The position numbers and the translations under genes are program-made. Positions 17,454-25,617 of a DNA stretch of 32,241 bases are shown in pieces. Source of the stretch: CAZISM01 sp964541895 (GTDB lineage: Bacteria > Zhuqueibacterota > Zhuqueibacteria > Residuimicrobiales > Residuimicrobiaceae); the NCBI GenBank assembly GCA_964541895.1, contig CAZISM010000057.1, forward strand, positions 1 to 32,241. The letters run 5' to 3'. The notes beneath the pieces are model-generated. The model was not told the DNA's origin. It worked only from the letters and a program-made list of their open reading frames with translations, and ran no database searches. Each line of letters begins with the position of its first letter. The first letter of the stretch is position 1.

Positions 17454-19478
17454 CTACTGGGTGATTAAGAGGTGATAGGTCTGATGTTCCTTGATCGTGA
17501 ACTTGACGCCTTTTGCGATCGAATAGTCGAAGGGTTGATCATCGATCAAACAGGAGGGGGGTTGATCTTTCGCCGCGCGCACGACTTGTACGTGGATGGT
17601 GCTGTTGTGCACGGCAAAAGTGCCCTGCATGTTGTCCATGCCACTCAGCAATCTGGGACGAAGCGTCACACTGTTTATGTGCGGTCGCAGTCCGAATATA
17701 TGATGCACGTACAGCATCATGATTTCAGCCCACGTCCACGGGGTGATGCCGACCTGCGGACAGGGAGGAGAAACACGAGGGCCGTAAAATTCGAACCAGC
17801 TGCCGGAGACGGCGCCGACCAGCGAGTTCAACCAGTTCAACGCGCGCCACACTTTTTCGTCCTGACCGTGTTCGAAATAGGCCCTGGTGATGAAAACCGA
17901 GGCAAAAGGCCACGGGCCGGGGGAGTCGGGCTCTGAGCTGACGTGGTAGCGGCCATAACCGCCGATGGACCAGCGTTGATTCCATAGCCGTTCGATTTGA
18001 AAGAGCGTGTTGCGGGCCAGTTCGCCATCAGCGGGAACAAACTCCCAGGCGATAGGCAGTGTGATAGAACTGTCCGGATTTAAAAAGTGCGGGGACGCCT
18101 CAGTCAGGGGTGTGTTGGGCGGCAGTTGAATGGATGGATCGATCACCACATCGGACTGGGATTCGCCGTTGACCAGGCGACGTTTGATGAAATGGCCGTG
18201 CTCGATCAGGCGGTATTTATTGTCGTGCAGCATGGCCTGCTTTATCCGCTTGCTCTCCTGCAGCCACCGCTCTTTCTGCTTTGATTTTTCCATGTGCTCG
18301 GCCAGAAAGGAAGCGTGCTCCAGGCCCATGGCGACGAAAAACTGATAGGTCAATTCCATGCCGTCGCGAATGCCGTAATGGGCGTGGCGTTCCCAGAATT
18401 CACGCTGGTTGTGCAGCAAGCCGGACTCTTTGTGGGTGAAAATTCTCTGCAGGGGGAACTCGGCGGTACGTTCGATTTTGTCCCAATAGCTTTCCACCAG
18501 ACTCCAGTCGCCGGTAAAATCGACAAACAGGCGTACGGCGGTGAGCAATACACCGTTCTGGTCCAGTTCGATATCGTGATGGGAACGCTGTTTTCCGGAA
18601 TCGATGGTGTCGCCTTCCGGGCTGACGAACTGCTCCAGCAGGCGCGCCAGCATGGTGCGGGCCAGGTCATAATTACCGGACATGATCAGGCCGATGGCCA
18701 TCATGGCATGGTCTCGAACCCATTCCAGGTTGTACTGCCAAATGCTGGCATCGACGGCACCGCCATGCGAAATGGTATGCTGCAGATTTATTTTGCTGAC
18801 ATTGAAGAGATGATCCAGGACCGGGTTATGGAATTGACATTGCGGCAGGCTGGCCCAGAACGCCGTCGCCTCTTCGGCGATGGGCGCATCCGCAAGCTCC
18901 AGCCGCGCCTGCCATTGTTCATTGTCCCAAACCAGGCTGTACGCCAGCGAAATGCAGCCGCTCTGGCCGGCCGCCAGGGTGAGAGAGGGGGTTATCATCT
19001 CTTTTAGCAGGCCGGTCTCTATCGTGATGGTCTGTTCCTGAGCCGTGACATTGTGGAATTCAAGGCGTCGGATGAGTCGGGGCGTCGCGCGATCCGGGCA
19101 GTAAAAATATTCGTTCAATGTAAACGGTTCGGCCAGCCAGGTCACGACGACGTGAGGAATTCCGTCCACCGTTTTCCACGCGGATTGCAGGGACACCGGA
19201 TCCGGCTGAAAGCGATAGGGGCCGATTAAAACATCAATTTGTGTGGCGCGCAGACCGTTATCCGGATCCATCGTCAGCGCGGCTCGTTTAAAACAAAACA
19301 CCTCCGGTTTCATCAAGGCGAGCCCTATCGTAGTACCGTCTTCCGAGGCGCAGATTTGTACACCACCAAGAATATGACCGTTGCCGACAAAAAAATAGTG
19401 GGTCTGCGGCAAATTGGTTATCACATCGACAGGCCCGACTTTGGGATCATCCTGATAAATATGTTCTTCCATTTCCAT
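17454..19478 (-). CDS. (alpha/alpha)6-barrel glycoside hydrolase-like protein
   Basis: This 674-residue protein has no signal peptide and is probably cytoplasmic. It has an N-terminal beta-sandwich (about 1-200) and a helical barrel typical of six-hairpin glycosidases. LEWVRDHAMMAIGL (D256) and the late WTWAEIMMLYVHHIFGL (E585) resemble motifs of GH15/GH63/GH78/GH94-type enzymes. The short beta-rich C-terminal part (VTLRPRL and onward) is the usual cap. I cannot assign a GH family or substrate. ATG 19478 is chosen because AAAGGG lies eight bases upstream; an in-frame GTG at 19487 overlaps that ribosome site and is unlikely. It is the first gene of the minus-strand unit and shares a 149-base divergent promoter region with another six-hairpin protein, suggesting joint control. 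The two proteins are not obvious close duplicates. Confidence 0.72.
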   Translation of the reverse strand: MEMEEHIYQDDPKVGPVDVITNLPQTHYFFVGNGHILGGVQICASEDGTTIGLALMKPEVFCFKRAALTMDPDNGLRATQIDVLIGPYRFQPDPVSLQSAWKTVDGIPHVVVTWLAEPFTLNEYFYCPDRATPRLIRRLEFHNVTAQEQTITIETGLLKEMITPSLTLAAGQSGCISLAYSLVWDNEQWQARLELADAPIAEEATAFWASLPQCQFHNPVLDHLFNVSKINLQHTISHGGAVDASIWQYNLEWVRDHAMMAIGLIMSGNYDLARTMLARLLEQFVSPEGDTIDSGKQRSHHDIELDQNGVLLTAVRLFVDFTGDWSLVESYWDKIERTAEFPLQRIFTHKESGLLHNQREFWERHAHYGIRDGMELTYQFFVAMGLEHASFLAEHMEKSKQKERWLQESKRIKQAMLHDNKYRLIEHGHFIKRRLVNGESQSDVVIDPSIQLPPNTPLTEASPHFLNPDSSITLPIAWEFVPADGELARNTLFQIERLWNQRWSIGGYGRYHVSSEPDSPGPWPFASVFITRAYFEHGQDEKVWRALNWLNSLVGAVSGSWFEFYGPRVSPPCPQVGITPWTWAEIMMLYVHHIFGLRPHINSVTLRPRLLSGMDNMQGTFAVHNSTIHVQVVRAAKDQPPSCLIDDQPFDYSIAKGVKFTIKEHQTYHLLITQ

Positions 19479-19513
19479 GCAAAACACCCTTTCGTACGTT
19501 GCGACACCTAAAA

Positions 19514-19545
19514 CTTTATAAATTATTCAACATCCTGTTATAAAG
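19514..19545. promoter_or_regulatory. Inverted repeat in divergent promoter region, possible operator
   Basis: CTTTATAA (19514-19521) and TTATAAAG (19538-19545) form a perfect 8-bp inverted repeat with a 16-base spacer. It lies in the AT-rich region between the divergent glycosidase-like genes. The left arm also contains TATAAA on the minus strand (19520-19515), 36 bases before the minus-strand ATG, so it may double as that gene's -10 element. No regulator gene lies in the window. The symmetry is visible; operator function is inference. Confidence 0.35.
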
Positions 19546-19569
19546 CAAGCAAAAAGTGGAGGATTCTTG

Positions 19570-19596
19570 TTGACTAACAAAAGATAAATGTATAAT
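19570..19596 (+). promoter_or_regulatory. Sigma-70-type promoter of the plus-strand catabolic operon
   Basis: TTGACT (19570-19575) and a perfect TATAAT (19591-19596) are separated by 15 bases, shorter than the ideal 17. TTGTTG (19567-19572) is an alternative -35 with 18-base spacing but a poorer match. Transcription would start near 19603, giving a leader of about 25 bases before the ATG at 19628. This short leader carries the AGGAG ribosome site. Confidence 0.6.
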
Positions 19597-19627
19597 TTAA
19601 GTGAAAGAGCATTTATCAGGAGCTTGC

Positions 19628-21211
19628 ATGGCTTTCAAAACCGAGATACAGACAGACAGTTCGGAATGGAATGGATTTTTTCCGCAGGTCCGCGAGTTCT
19701 TTCAGCACAATTATCTTGATATCGTCATGGACGGTAAAAAGATCCGCGGCTATCGTTCCCCGGATGCCAAATCCATCTGGATTCGCGATCATAGCGACAT
19801 GATGCGCTGTTTCAAGTATTTTGAATCCGACATGACCAGCTGCGTTGAACATTTCGCCGAAACTCAGGCCGGCAACGGCCGCATTTTCGATTACTACACC
19901 GTGTTCCCGGAAAAGCTGCCCGGGGAAAGGGAAAACTGGGCCAAGTACATCCGCGTGCCGGTGGAGGCGGATGTGGAGTACCGCTTTGTCAAGGCCGCCT
20001 TTCTCGCCTGGCAGACCTCCGGCGATGACAACTGGATCAATGCGCTGCTGCCCGCCATGGAAAAAGCCATGCACTACAGCCTCACCCATCCCTGGCGATG
20101 GGACGAAAAGCACAAACTGATCAAACGGCCTTACACGGTCGATACCTGGGATTTTGCTTATACCGCCGGTAAGCATCATTGGTTGCAGATGCAAATCGAC
20201 GACAATACCTTTTGGGGCATCATGCATGGCGACATCAGCGGCTTTTATGAAGCCTTTATGCTGTTGGCGCGGTTGCATGATTATTTTGGCGAGGATAAAC
20301 GCGCATCCTTCTGGCTCAAAAAGGCAGCAAAATTCCGCAAACGTCTGAACAAGATCGCTTGGAACGGACGTTTCTATACGCACTTTGTCAAACTAAACCC
20401 AGTCCATATCGACGGCGTCGACGAGTCGGAGCAGTTGAGTCTGAGCAATCCCATGGCCATCAATCGAGGCCTGACAGATCACAGTCAAGCGGTGGCCATA
20501 CTGCAGGAATACCGCCGTCGCCGGCAGAGCAGCGGCGCATTTGCCGAGTGGTTCTCCATCGATCCGCCTTTTCCGGACGGTATTTTTGGCGACGATATCC
20601 TGGTCAAGGGCGCGTATTGCAACGGCGGTATCATGCCGCTGGTGGGCGGCGAACTGGCGCGCGCCGCGTTTTGGCATGGCTATGAAGATTATGGCGTTTC
20701 GATCCTGCAGCAATACCGGGACATGATTGCAGAAAACAAGGCAACCTATCTCTGGTACTTTCCGGATGGAAGAAGCAGCTCGGTCGAAACCAGCACCAGC
20801 CCTGATGCCCTGCCGACCGACGGCTGGGGGTCCGGCGCCATGGCCTACGCGTTCATCGAAGGGTTGTGCGGCGTCGTCGATCACCTGAAATTGTTCCGCA
20901 AAGTGACGCTGGCGCCGAGATGGCTGGCCGCCCAGGTCGCCGAAGCGAGCGTTCGTTTGCACTATCCGGCGTCGAAAGGCGCATTTGCCTACGAGTTCCA
21001 CTTTGACAGCGATCAGATCTCGCTCGATGTGGAAACGGACAAATCAGCGGTCCATTTCCACGTGCTGCTGCCGGAGGGAGCTGATGTGCAAAAAGTCGTT
21101 ATCGACCGTGTTAAAATCGACTTTGATTTGGTCAAAGTGGAAAACAGCAAGTATGTTGATTTTCACGCCAAAATCAAGGGCAAGAGTCAGGTCAAGATCA
21201 TTCTAGTTTGA
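19628..21211 (+). CDS. Six-hairpin glycosidase-like protein, first gene of catabolic operon
   Basis: This 527-residue protein has no signal peptide. It shows the helical layout of (alpha/alpha)6-barrel glycosidases: SIWIRDHSDMM (D54, D57) early, HGDISGFYEAFMLLARLHDYFG in the middle, PPFPDGIFGDD (D322-D323), and DGWGSGAMAYAFIEGL (398 onward) near the end of the barrel. A beta-sandwich tail of about 100 residues follows. The likely role is cleaving or processing a glycoside in the cytoplasm; family and substrate cannot be assigned. ATG 19628 is preferred over the in-frame GTG at 19601 because AGGAG (19618-19622) lies 5 bases before it and the predicted transcription start falls near 19603. The next gene starts 9 bases after its stop. 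It faces a second glycosidase-like gene across a shared promoter region. Confidence 0.7.
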   Translation: MAFKTEIQTDSSEWNGFFPQVREFFQHNYLDIVMDGKKIRGYRSPDAKSIWIRDHSDMMRCFKYFESDMTSCVEHFAETQAGNGRIFDYYTVFPEKLPGERENWAKYIRVPVEADVEYRFVKAAFLAWQTSGDDNWINALLPAMEKAMHYSLTHPWRWDEKHKLIKRPYTVDTWDFAYTAGKHHWLQMQIDDNTFWGIMHGDISGFYEAFMLLARLHDYFGEDKRASFWLKKAAKFRKRLNKIAWNGRFYTHFVKLNPVHIDGVDESEQLSLSNPMAINRGLTDHSQAVAILQEYRRRRQSSGAFAEWFSIDPPFPDGIFGDDILVKGAYCNGGIMPLVGGELARAAFWHGYEDYGVSILQQYRDMIAENKATYLWYFPDGRSSSVETSTSPDALPTDGWGSGAMAYAFIEGLCGVVDHLKLFRKVTLAPRWLAAQVAEASVRLHYPASKGAFAYEFHFDSDQISLDVETDKSAVHFHVLLPEGADVQKVVIDRVKIDFDLVKVENSKYVDFHAKIKGKSQVKIILV

Positions 21212-21220
21212 GGTGCAGTC

Positions 21221-23566
21221 ATGAAGGTAGTTGATGGTTTTCGTGCAATAAAAAAAATCGTCTATCCGCTGTCCGAGCCCCTGGTGTGCAAAACCTGTGC
21301 GGAAACACTGGCCGCCAGGTTTCCCGGCGTCGTCCTGGAGGGCAAAAATGAAGTAAAACCGGCGGCTGAAGAGGGCGTGTTCCATATTCGCGCCGGCCAG
21401 ACGACGGAATGGGCCGGGCAGACCAACGGCAAGGATAATGTCTATTTCAAACTGGATGAAAAAGGCAGCGGACAACTCTGGTCAGCCCAGCCGTACCATC
21501 TGTACTCTTTTATGATGCACCTGCTGGTCGACCAGGCGGATCATGATGTGGCGGTTTATAAAAAGGGCGTCCTCAAGCAGCGCCCCCTGCGCTGGCACAG
21601 AGCCACCTTTGATCAGTTTTTGAATCAGGGCGGCCGGCTCATTCGCCATTTCGACAGTGAAGCCTACATTCGCGAACTGGCACGCCTCGGTTTCACCCAC
21701 GTGGAAGTAAACGGCCTCGCTTTTCCCATGGCCATGGAGAGCGGCCCCAGAGGCGAGACCTACCCCATGTTCTACACCTACTGCCCGGCCATGGACCAGT
21801 TCGTCTACAGCGAGCTCAACAAAGGCATTTATCCCTATTACTATCTCGCCGCCAATCTGACCCGGTTGAAGGATCATGCCGGCCTGGCCGTCAAATACGG
21901 ACTGGTGCCCGGCATGCTCTGCTTCGAACCGCGCTCGGTTCCTGAGCAGCTCTTTGAACGGTATCCCATGCTGCGCGGTGCGCGTGTCGATCATCCGTTT
22001 CGCAGCTTTAAGCCGCGCTATAATCTCAGCATCGTTCATCCCATGGTGCGGATTCACTATGCTGAAATGATGAGCAAGTTGATGCAGCAAGTGCCGCAAT
22101 TGGGTTTTATGGATATTTGGTCCAATGACAGCGGCGCCGGATTCGAACATACCAAATCGCTGTACGTGGGACGCAATGGCGGCGCTTATCTGATTCGGGA
22201 GTGGAAGGATGACGCGGAAATTTCTCGCCTGGCCGGAGAAAATGTCATCCGCTTTTTGCAGACTCTGCGCGATGCGGCCATTGCGGTCAACCCCGATTTC
22301 CGGGTCATGACCCGTATGGAGTCGTTCTACGGAGAACATGAGACCGTCTGGCAGGGCCTGGGTGACGGCATCGATGTGGAAACCAATTCGTTGTTCGCCG
22401 TGGGCTGGCGCCTGCATTACGAACATCCGAAATACCCGGAGATCAAGGAGGTGAGCGGCGGTTCCATTTATCAGAGCTATGTAGATGAACGGGAGCTGCC
22501 TCTTTTGCAGGAACTGCATGGACGAAACGCGCTGGCCCATTTCTATTTTTCCTGCGGCGCTTTTATTATTTTTGAACCGCTGCTTGGCGTTCCCTATCCG
22601 CGCCTGACCTATCAAAAGATCCGCAGCATGCACAGCGCCGGTCTGGATTGCCTCGCTCATCACGGCGGCGTCTATCCGCCCAACGCCGTGCCCTACAGCG
22701 TCAACCACGAAATCATGCGCATCTATTCTTCCGATCCCGAGATGGACCTGGATCAGGCCCTGAAACGTATCGCCAAACAATGGGCCGGCGACCAGGATGC
22801 CGCGCTGCTGCTCAAGGTCTGGAAACTGGCAGAAGAAGCGGTGCTCGCTTTTCCGTCCACTGTGGGTTTATACAGCACCTTTGGTTTTACCTGGTATCGC
22901 CTCTGGCATCGACCTTTGGTGCCAAACCTGCAGGCCGTGCCGGAAGAGGAACGGGCTTTTTACGAAGATTATATTTGTACCACACCGCACAATCCCAACA
23001 ATGTGGATCTGTCCAAAGATGTGCTCTTTGCACTGACTACGCCGGAGCGGTGTGAAGAGGATCTCACCCGTATGGATGAAAACCTCTGGCCGCCCCTGGA
23101 TCAGGCCATACAGATGCTCGCCGAACACCTCAACTCGCAATACCAGGAATTCGAACCTGACAACGTGTTATACGATCAGTGGATCCGCCTGCGGGCGCTG
23201 CGCTGCTGGCTGCGTACACAGCACAGCGTCGCCGCCTGGATCGCCGGTGTGCATGGCTACATGCAGGCGACCGAGGCAACGGAAAAGCAGCGCTATCGCG
23301 CGATGATCCGCACCATGATGGAGCAGGAAATCGACAACTCGCAGCAGTTGCTGGAGTTGTGGCAGACCGCCAAAGTGGAATTTATGGCCATCGCCGACAA
23401 AGGCGAGACCCCGCTCATTTATGGCCGCCGTTTCGGCGAAAATCTGCAGCGTCGCATCCAGCTGATGCAGCGCCATATGGACGATGAACCCTATATTGAA
23501 CCGGATTATATTGAGAAAATGGCCGCGCGCATGGTCGGCCACCCGGATCTGAATAAAGTGTACTAA
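21221..23566 (+). CDS. Large TIM-barrel glycoside hydrolase-like protein of unassigned family
   Basis: This 781-residue protein, without a signal peptide, has a small N-terminal domain (about 1-115). A barrel-like region follows, starting at FDSEAYIRELARLGFTHVEV. Its pattern resembles the GH20/GH67/GH84-type retaining hydrolases: a short alpha/beta domain, then a barrel whose strand ends carry acidic residues. Candidate residues are D298 and D303 in MDIWSNDSGAG, E367 in MTRMESF, and D385 and E387 in GIDVETN. The C-terminal 300 residues are mostly helical. I recognise no exact family, and the hydrolase label rests on this weak pattern plus context. GAGG precedes the ATG, and the gene lies 9 bases after a six-hairpin glycosidase-like gene and 21 bases before a sugar isomerase-like gene. 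An intracellular glycosidase acting on an imported oligosaccharide fits. Confidence 0.5.
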   Translation: MKVVDGFRAIKKIVYPLSEPLVCKTCAETLAARFPGVVLEGKNEVKPAAEEGVFHIRAGQTTEWAGQTNGKDNVYFKLDEKGSGQLWSAQPYHLYSFMMHLLVDQADHDVAVYKKGVLKQRPLRWHRATFDQFLNQGGRLIRHFDSEAYIRELARLGFTHVEVNGLAFPMAMESGPRGETYPMFYTYCPAMDQFVYSELNKGIYPYYYLAANLTRLKDHAGLAVKYGLVPGMLCFEPRSVPEQLFERYPMLRGARVDHPFRSFKPRYNLSIVHPMVRIHYAEMMSKLMQQVPQLGFMDIWSNDSGAGFEHTKSLYVGRNGGAYLIREWKDDAEISRLAGENVIRFLQTLRDAAIAVNPDFRVMTRMESFYGEHETVWQGLGDGIDVETNSLFAVGWRLHYEHPKYPEIKEVSGGSIYQSYVDERELPLLQELHGRNALAHFYFSCGAFIIFEPLLGVPYPRLTYQKIRSMHSAGLDCLAHHGGVYPPNAVPYSVNHEIMRIYSSDPEMDLDQALKRIAKQWAGDQDAALLLKVWKLAEEAVLAFPSTVGLYSTFGFTWYRLWHRPLVPNLQAVPEEERAFYEDYICTTPHNPNNVDLSKDVLFALTTPERCEEDLTRMDENLWPPLDQAIQMLAEHLNSQYQEFEPDNVLYDQWIRLRALRCWLRTQHSVAAWIAGVHGYMQATEATEKQRYRAMIRTMMEQEIDNSQQLLELWQTAKVEFMAIADKGETPLIYGRRFGENLQRRIQLMQRHMDDEPYIEPDYIEKMAARMVGHPDLNKVY

Positions 23567-23587
23567 GGCCTTCCGGAAAGGAACAAT

Positions 23588-24397
23588 ATGCTTGATATAG
23601 CAATAGTGACTGATGAAATCGCCCTCGACATCCGCACCGCCATTGCCGAGGGCAAAAAGCTCGGCATTCGCAAATATGAACTGCGCTGTGTCGGCAGCTA
23701 TGAAAAACGAGTCCCTTATATTGACAAAGCGGATTACGATTTTATTAAAGCAGAAGTCGCAAGCGGAACCATCGAGATTACGGCGCTTTCGCCGGGAACA
23801 TTTAAAGTAACACCTTCGGACAGAAACGCCATTGCCCGTGGTCTGAGCGAGACCTTGCCGGCCACGATAGAGATGGCCAAAGCGCTCGGCGCGCCGCTCA
23901 TCATTCTTTTCAGTTTTACCAGGGACGAAACGCCCGAAGCAGAGGTGTTCGACTATTACCGGCAAATGGCGGCGATGGCGGACAAAGCGGGGCTGCAGGT
24001 CGCCATCGAGAACGAACCGGGCTTTTACTGTGATTCCGGTGTCAACACGGCGCGCATTTTAGCCGAGTTGAATATCAGGAACCTGGGCATCAACTGGGAT
24101 CCTGCCAATGCCATCGGCACGGGCGAACTGCCCTATCCGGTTGGTTATGAGGCGGTGAAGCGGTTTATCCGCAATGTCCACGTCAAGGATGCCATCATCG
24201 ATGCCCGTCAGGGCTGCAAGCTGTTCGGCGAAGGCGGTGTGAACTGGAGCGGCCAGATCAGGGCTCTGCTGCAGGATCAGGTCGTGACCCATATCACGCT
24301 GGAGACCCATTACAATCCTTTGCTCGAATCCACCCAGCTCTGCTACAAACGTCTAAAAGCCACCATGAATATGGTGGCGCAGGAGTGGACCTTATGA
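23588..24397 (+). CDS. Sugar phosphate isomerase/epimerase family protein (xylose-isomerase-like TIM barrel)
   Basis: This 269-residue single-domain TIM barrel carries the metal-binding set of the AP-endonuclease-2/xylose-isomerase-like superfamily: E141 (VAIENEP), D171 (INWDPAN), H198 (NVHVKD) and E239 (LETHYNP). The spacing is close to that of ketose 3-epimerases. It is probably a cytoplasmic isomerase or epimerase acting on a sugar or sugar acid from this operon; the exact substrate is unknown. The ATG has AAAGGAA upstream. The stop overlaps the start of the UroD-family gene (ATGA), showing translational coupling. A second member of the same superfamily, carrying a Tat signal, lies further along the operon. 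Confidence 0.85.
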   Translation: MLDIAIVTDEIALDIRTAIAEGKKLGIRKYELRCVGSYEKRVPYIDKADYDFIKAEVASGTIEITALSPGTFKVTPSDRNAIARGLSETLPATIEMAKALGAPLIILFSFTRDETPEAEVFDYYRQMAAMADKAGLQVAIENEPGFYCDSGVNTARILAELNIRNLGINWDPANAIGTGELPYPVGYEAVKRFIRNVHVKDAIIDARQGCKLFGEGGVNWSGQIRALLQDQVVTHITLETHYNPLLESTQLCYKRLKATMNMVAQEWTL

Positions 24398-25554
24398 CCT
24401 CGCGACAACGGATGCTGGCCGCGCTGCAACGGCAAAAGCCGGATCGCCTGCCGGCTACCACCCATCATGTGATGGACTCGTTTTTAAACCGCTACATGAA
24501 CGGTATGAGCTATGACGGCTTTTTTGACGCGTTCAGTCTCGATGCCTATCGGTGGCTGGATCTGTTAAAGCCGGATGTCAGCAAGGGCCAGTACTATGAT
24601 CCAAATCAACCGGAGCCGAAGTCTTTTTCTTCGCCGCGGATCGTCACCGATAGCTGGCGCATCGAGCGGGAAGAACTGGCGGATCCGTCCTATGCCACAG
24701 AACGATATACGATCATCACACCGCGCGGTTCGTTGACCACGGTTTTGCAATCTAACGAGCACACGACCTGGATCGTGGAAAAACTGCTCAAAAACAAAAA
24801 GGAGATCGATCTGTTGGCCGATTTTCTGCCGGCGCCGCTCTGTGATGTTGATATGGTAAACTATCATGCGCGCCTGTTTGGCGAACGAGGTTTGGTCCGT
24901 TCTCACTTTATCTGTTTTGATATCTACGGGCAGCCCGGATGCTGGCAGGATGCCAGTTGTCTCTTTGGCATCGACCGGCTCATCATGGAAACCTATGACG
25001 ATCCGGAATGGGTGCATGCGTTTTTGCGCATTTTGCAGCAGCGTAAACTCACCTTTGCGGAATCGTTGGCCGGCGCCGAGTTTGATCTCCTCGAACTAGG
25101 CGGTGGTGACGCCTCTTCCACCGTCATCTCGCCGGCGCTGCTCGATGCTTTTGTGGCCCCCTATGATGCGCCGATCATTGAAAAAGCCCACCAGGCCGGG
25201 CAGCGGGTGGTGTATCACACCTGCGGCGGCATGATGCCCATGCTGGAGCATATTGCGGCCATGCAGCCCGATGCCATGGAGACCTTTACGCCGGCAGCCA
25301 TGGGTGGGGATGTGAATCTCGCCGAGGCCAAACGACGCATCGGCGACAAGGTATGCATGATCGGCGGCTTTGATCAGTTTCACTTTCTCGTAGGCTGCAC
25401 CCCCGAGCAGACCCGTGCCGAAGTCCGGCGTTGTTTTCAGGAGGCCGGAGCGAACGGCGGTTTTATTCTGAGCCCATCCGATCACTTTTTCGATGCTGAT
25501 CTGTCGTTGATCGCCGCATTTGCCGCTGAAGCGCATTACTGTCGATACGACTGA
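24394..25554 (+). CDS. Uroporphyrinogen decarboxylase (UroD)-family protein, likely methyltransferase-type
   Basis: This 386-residue protein starts TSRQRMLAALQRQKPDRLPA, the usual N-terminus of UroD-family proteins. It has the H-x-C motif HTCGG (H275, C277) that provides zinc ligands in the corrinoid-dependent methyltransferase branch (MtaA/MtbA type). It is therefore not a heme-pathway decarboxylase. The second conserved Cys expected near the C-terminus of MtaA-type enzymes is not seen; the equivalent stretch reads GFILSPSDHFF. The start is ATG 24394, overlapping the isomerase stop, with AGGAG eight bases upstream; the in-frame GTG at 24385 overlaps that site and is rejected. Such genes are often seen beside sugar-catabolic genes in several phyla, without a proven role. 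No corrinoid protein gene lies in the window. Confidence 0.82.
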   Translation: MTSRQRMLAALQRQKPDRLPATTHHVMDSFLNRYMNGMSYDGFFDAFSLDAYRWLDLLKPDVSKGQYYDPNQPEPKSFSSPRIVTDSWRIEREELADPSYATERYTIITPRGSLTTVLQSNEHTTWIVEKLLKNKKEIDLLADFLPAPLCDVDMVNYHARLFGERGLVRSHFICFDIYGQPGCWQDASCLFGIDRLIMETYDDPEWVHAFLRILQQRKLTFAESLAGAEFDLLELGGGDASSTVISPALLDAFVAPYDAPIIEKAHQAGQRVVYHTCGGMMPMLEHIAAMQPDAMETFTPAAMGGDVNLAEAKRRIGDKVCMIGGFDQFHFLVGCTPEQTRAEVRRCFQEAGANGGFILSPSDHFFDADLSLIAAFAAEAHYCRYD

Positions 25555-25617
25555 TATGAATAAGAGATGGCCGACGCCAGCAGAGGTTGAATCCGATTAT
25601 CCTGAACAGGAGCGAAC

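Noticed and set aside
21482..22780. 432-residue minus-strand open frame inside the TIM-barrel gene
   Set aside because: Composition is typical of a complement frame and it is fully covered by a better-supported plus-strand operon gene. The similar long frame at 25597-26919 was rejected for the same reason.
24385..24387. GTG as start of the UroD-family gene
   Set aside because: It overlaps the AGGAG ribosome site that serves the ATG at 24394, which also gives an ATGA overlap with the previous gene.
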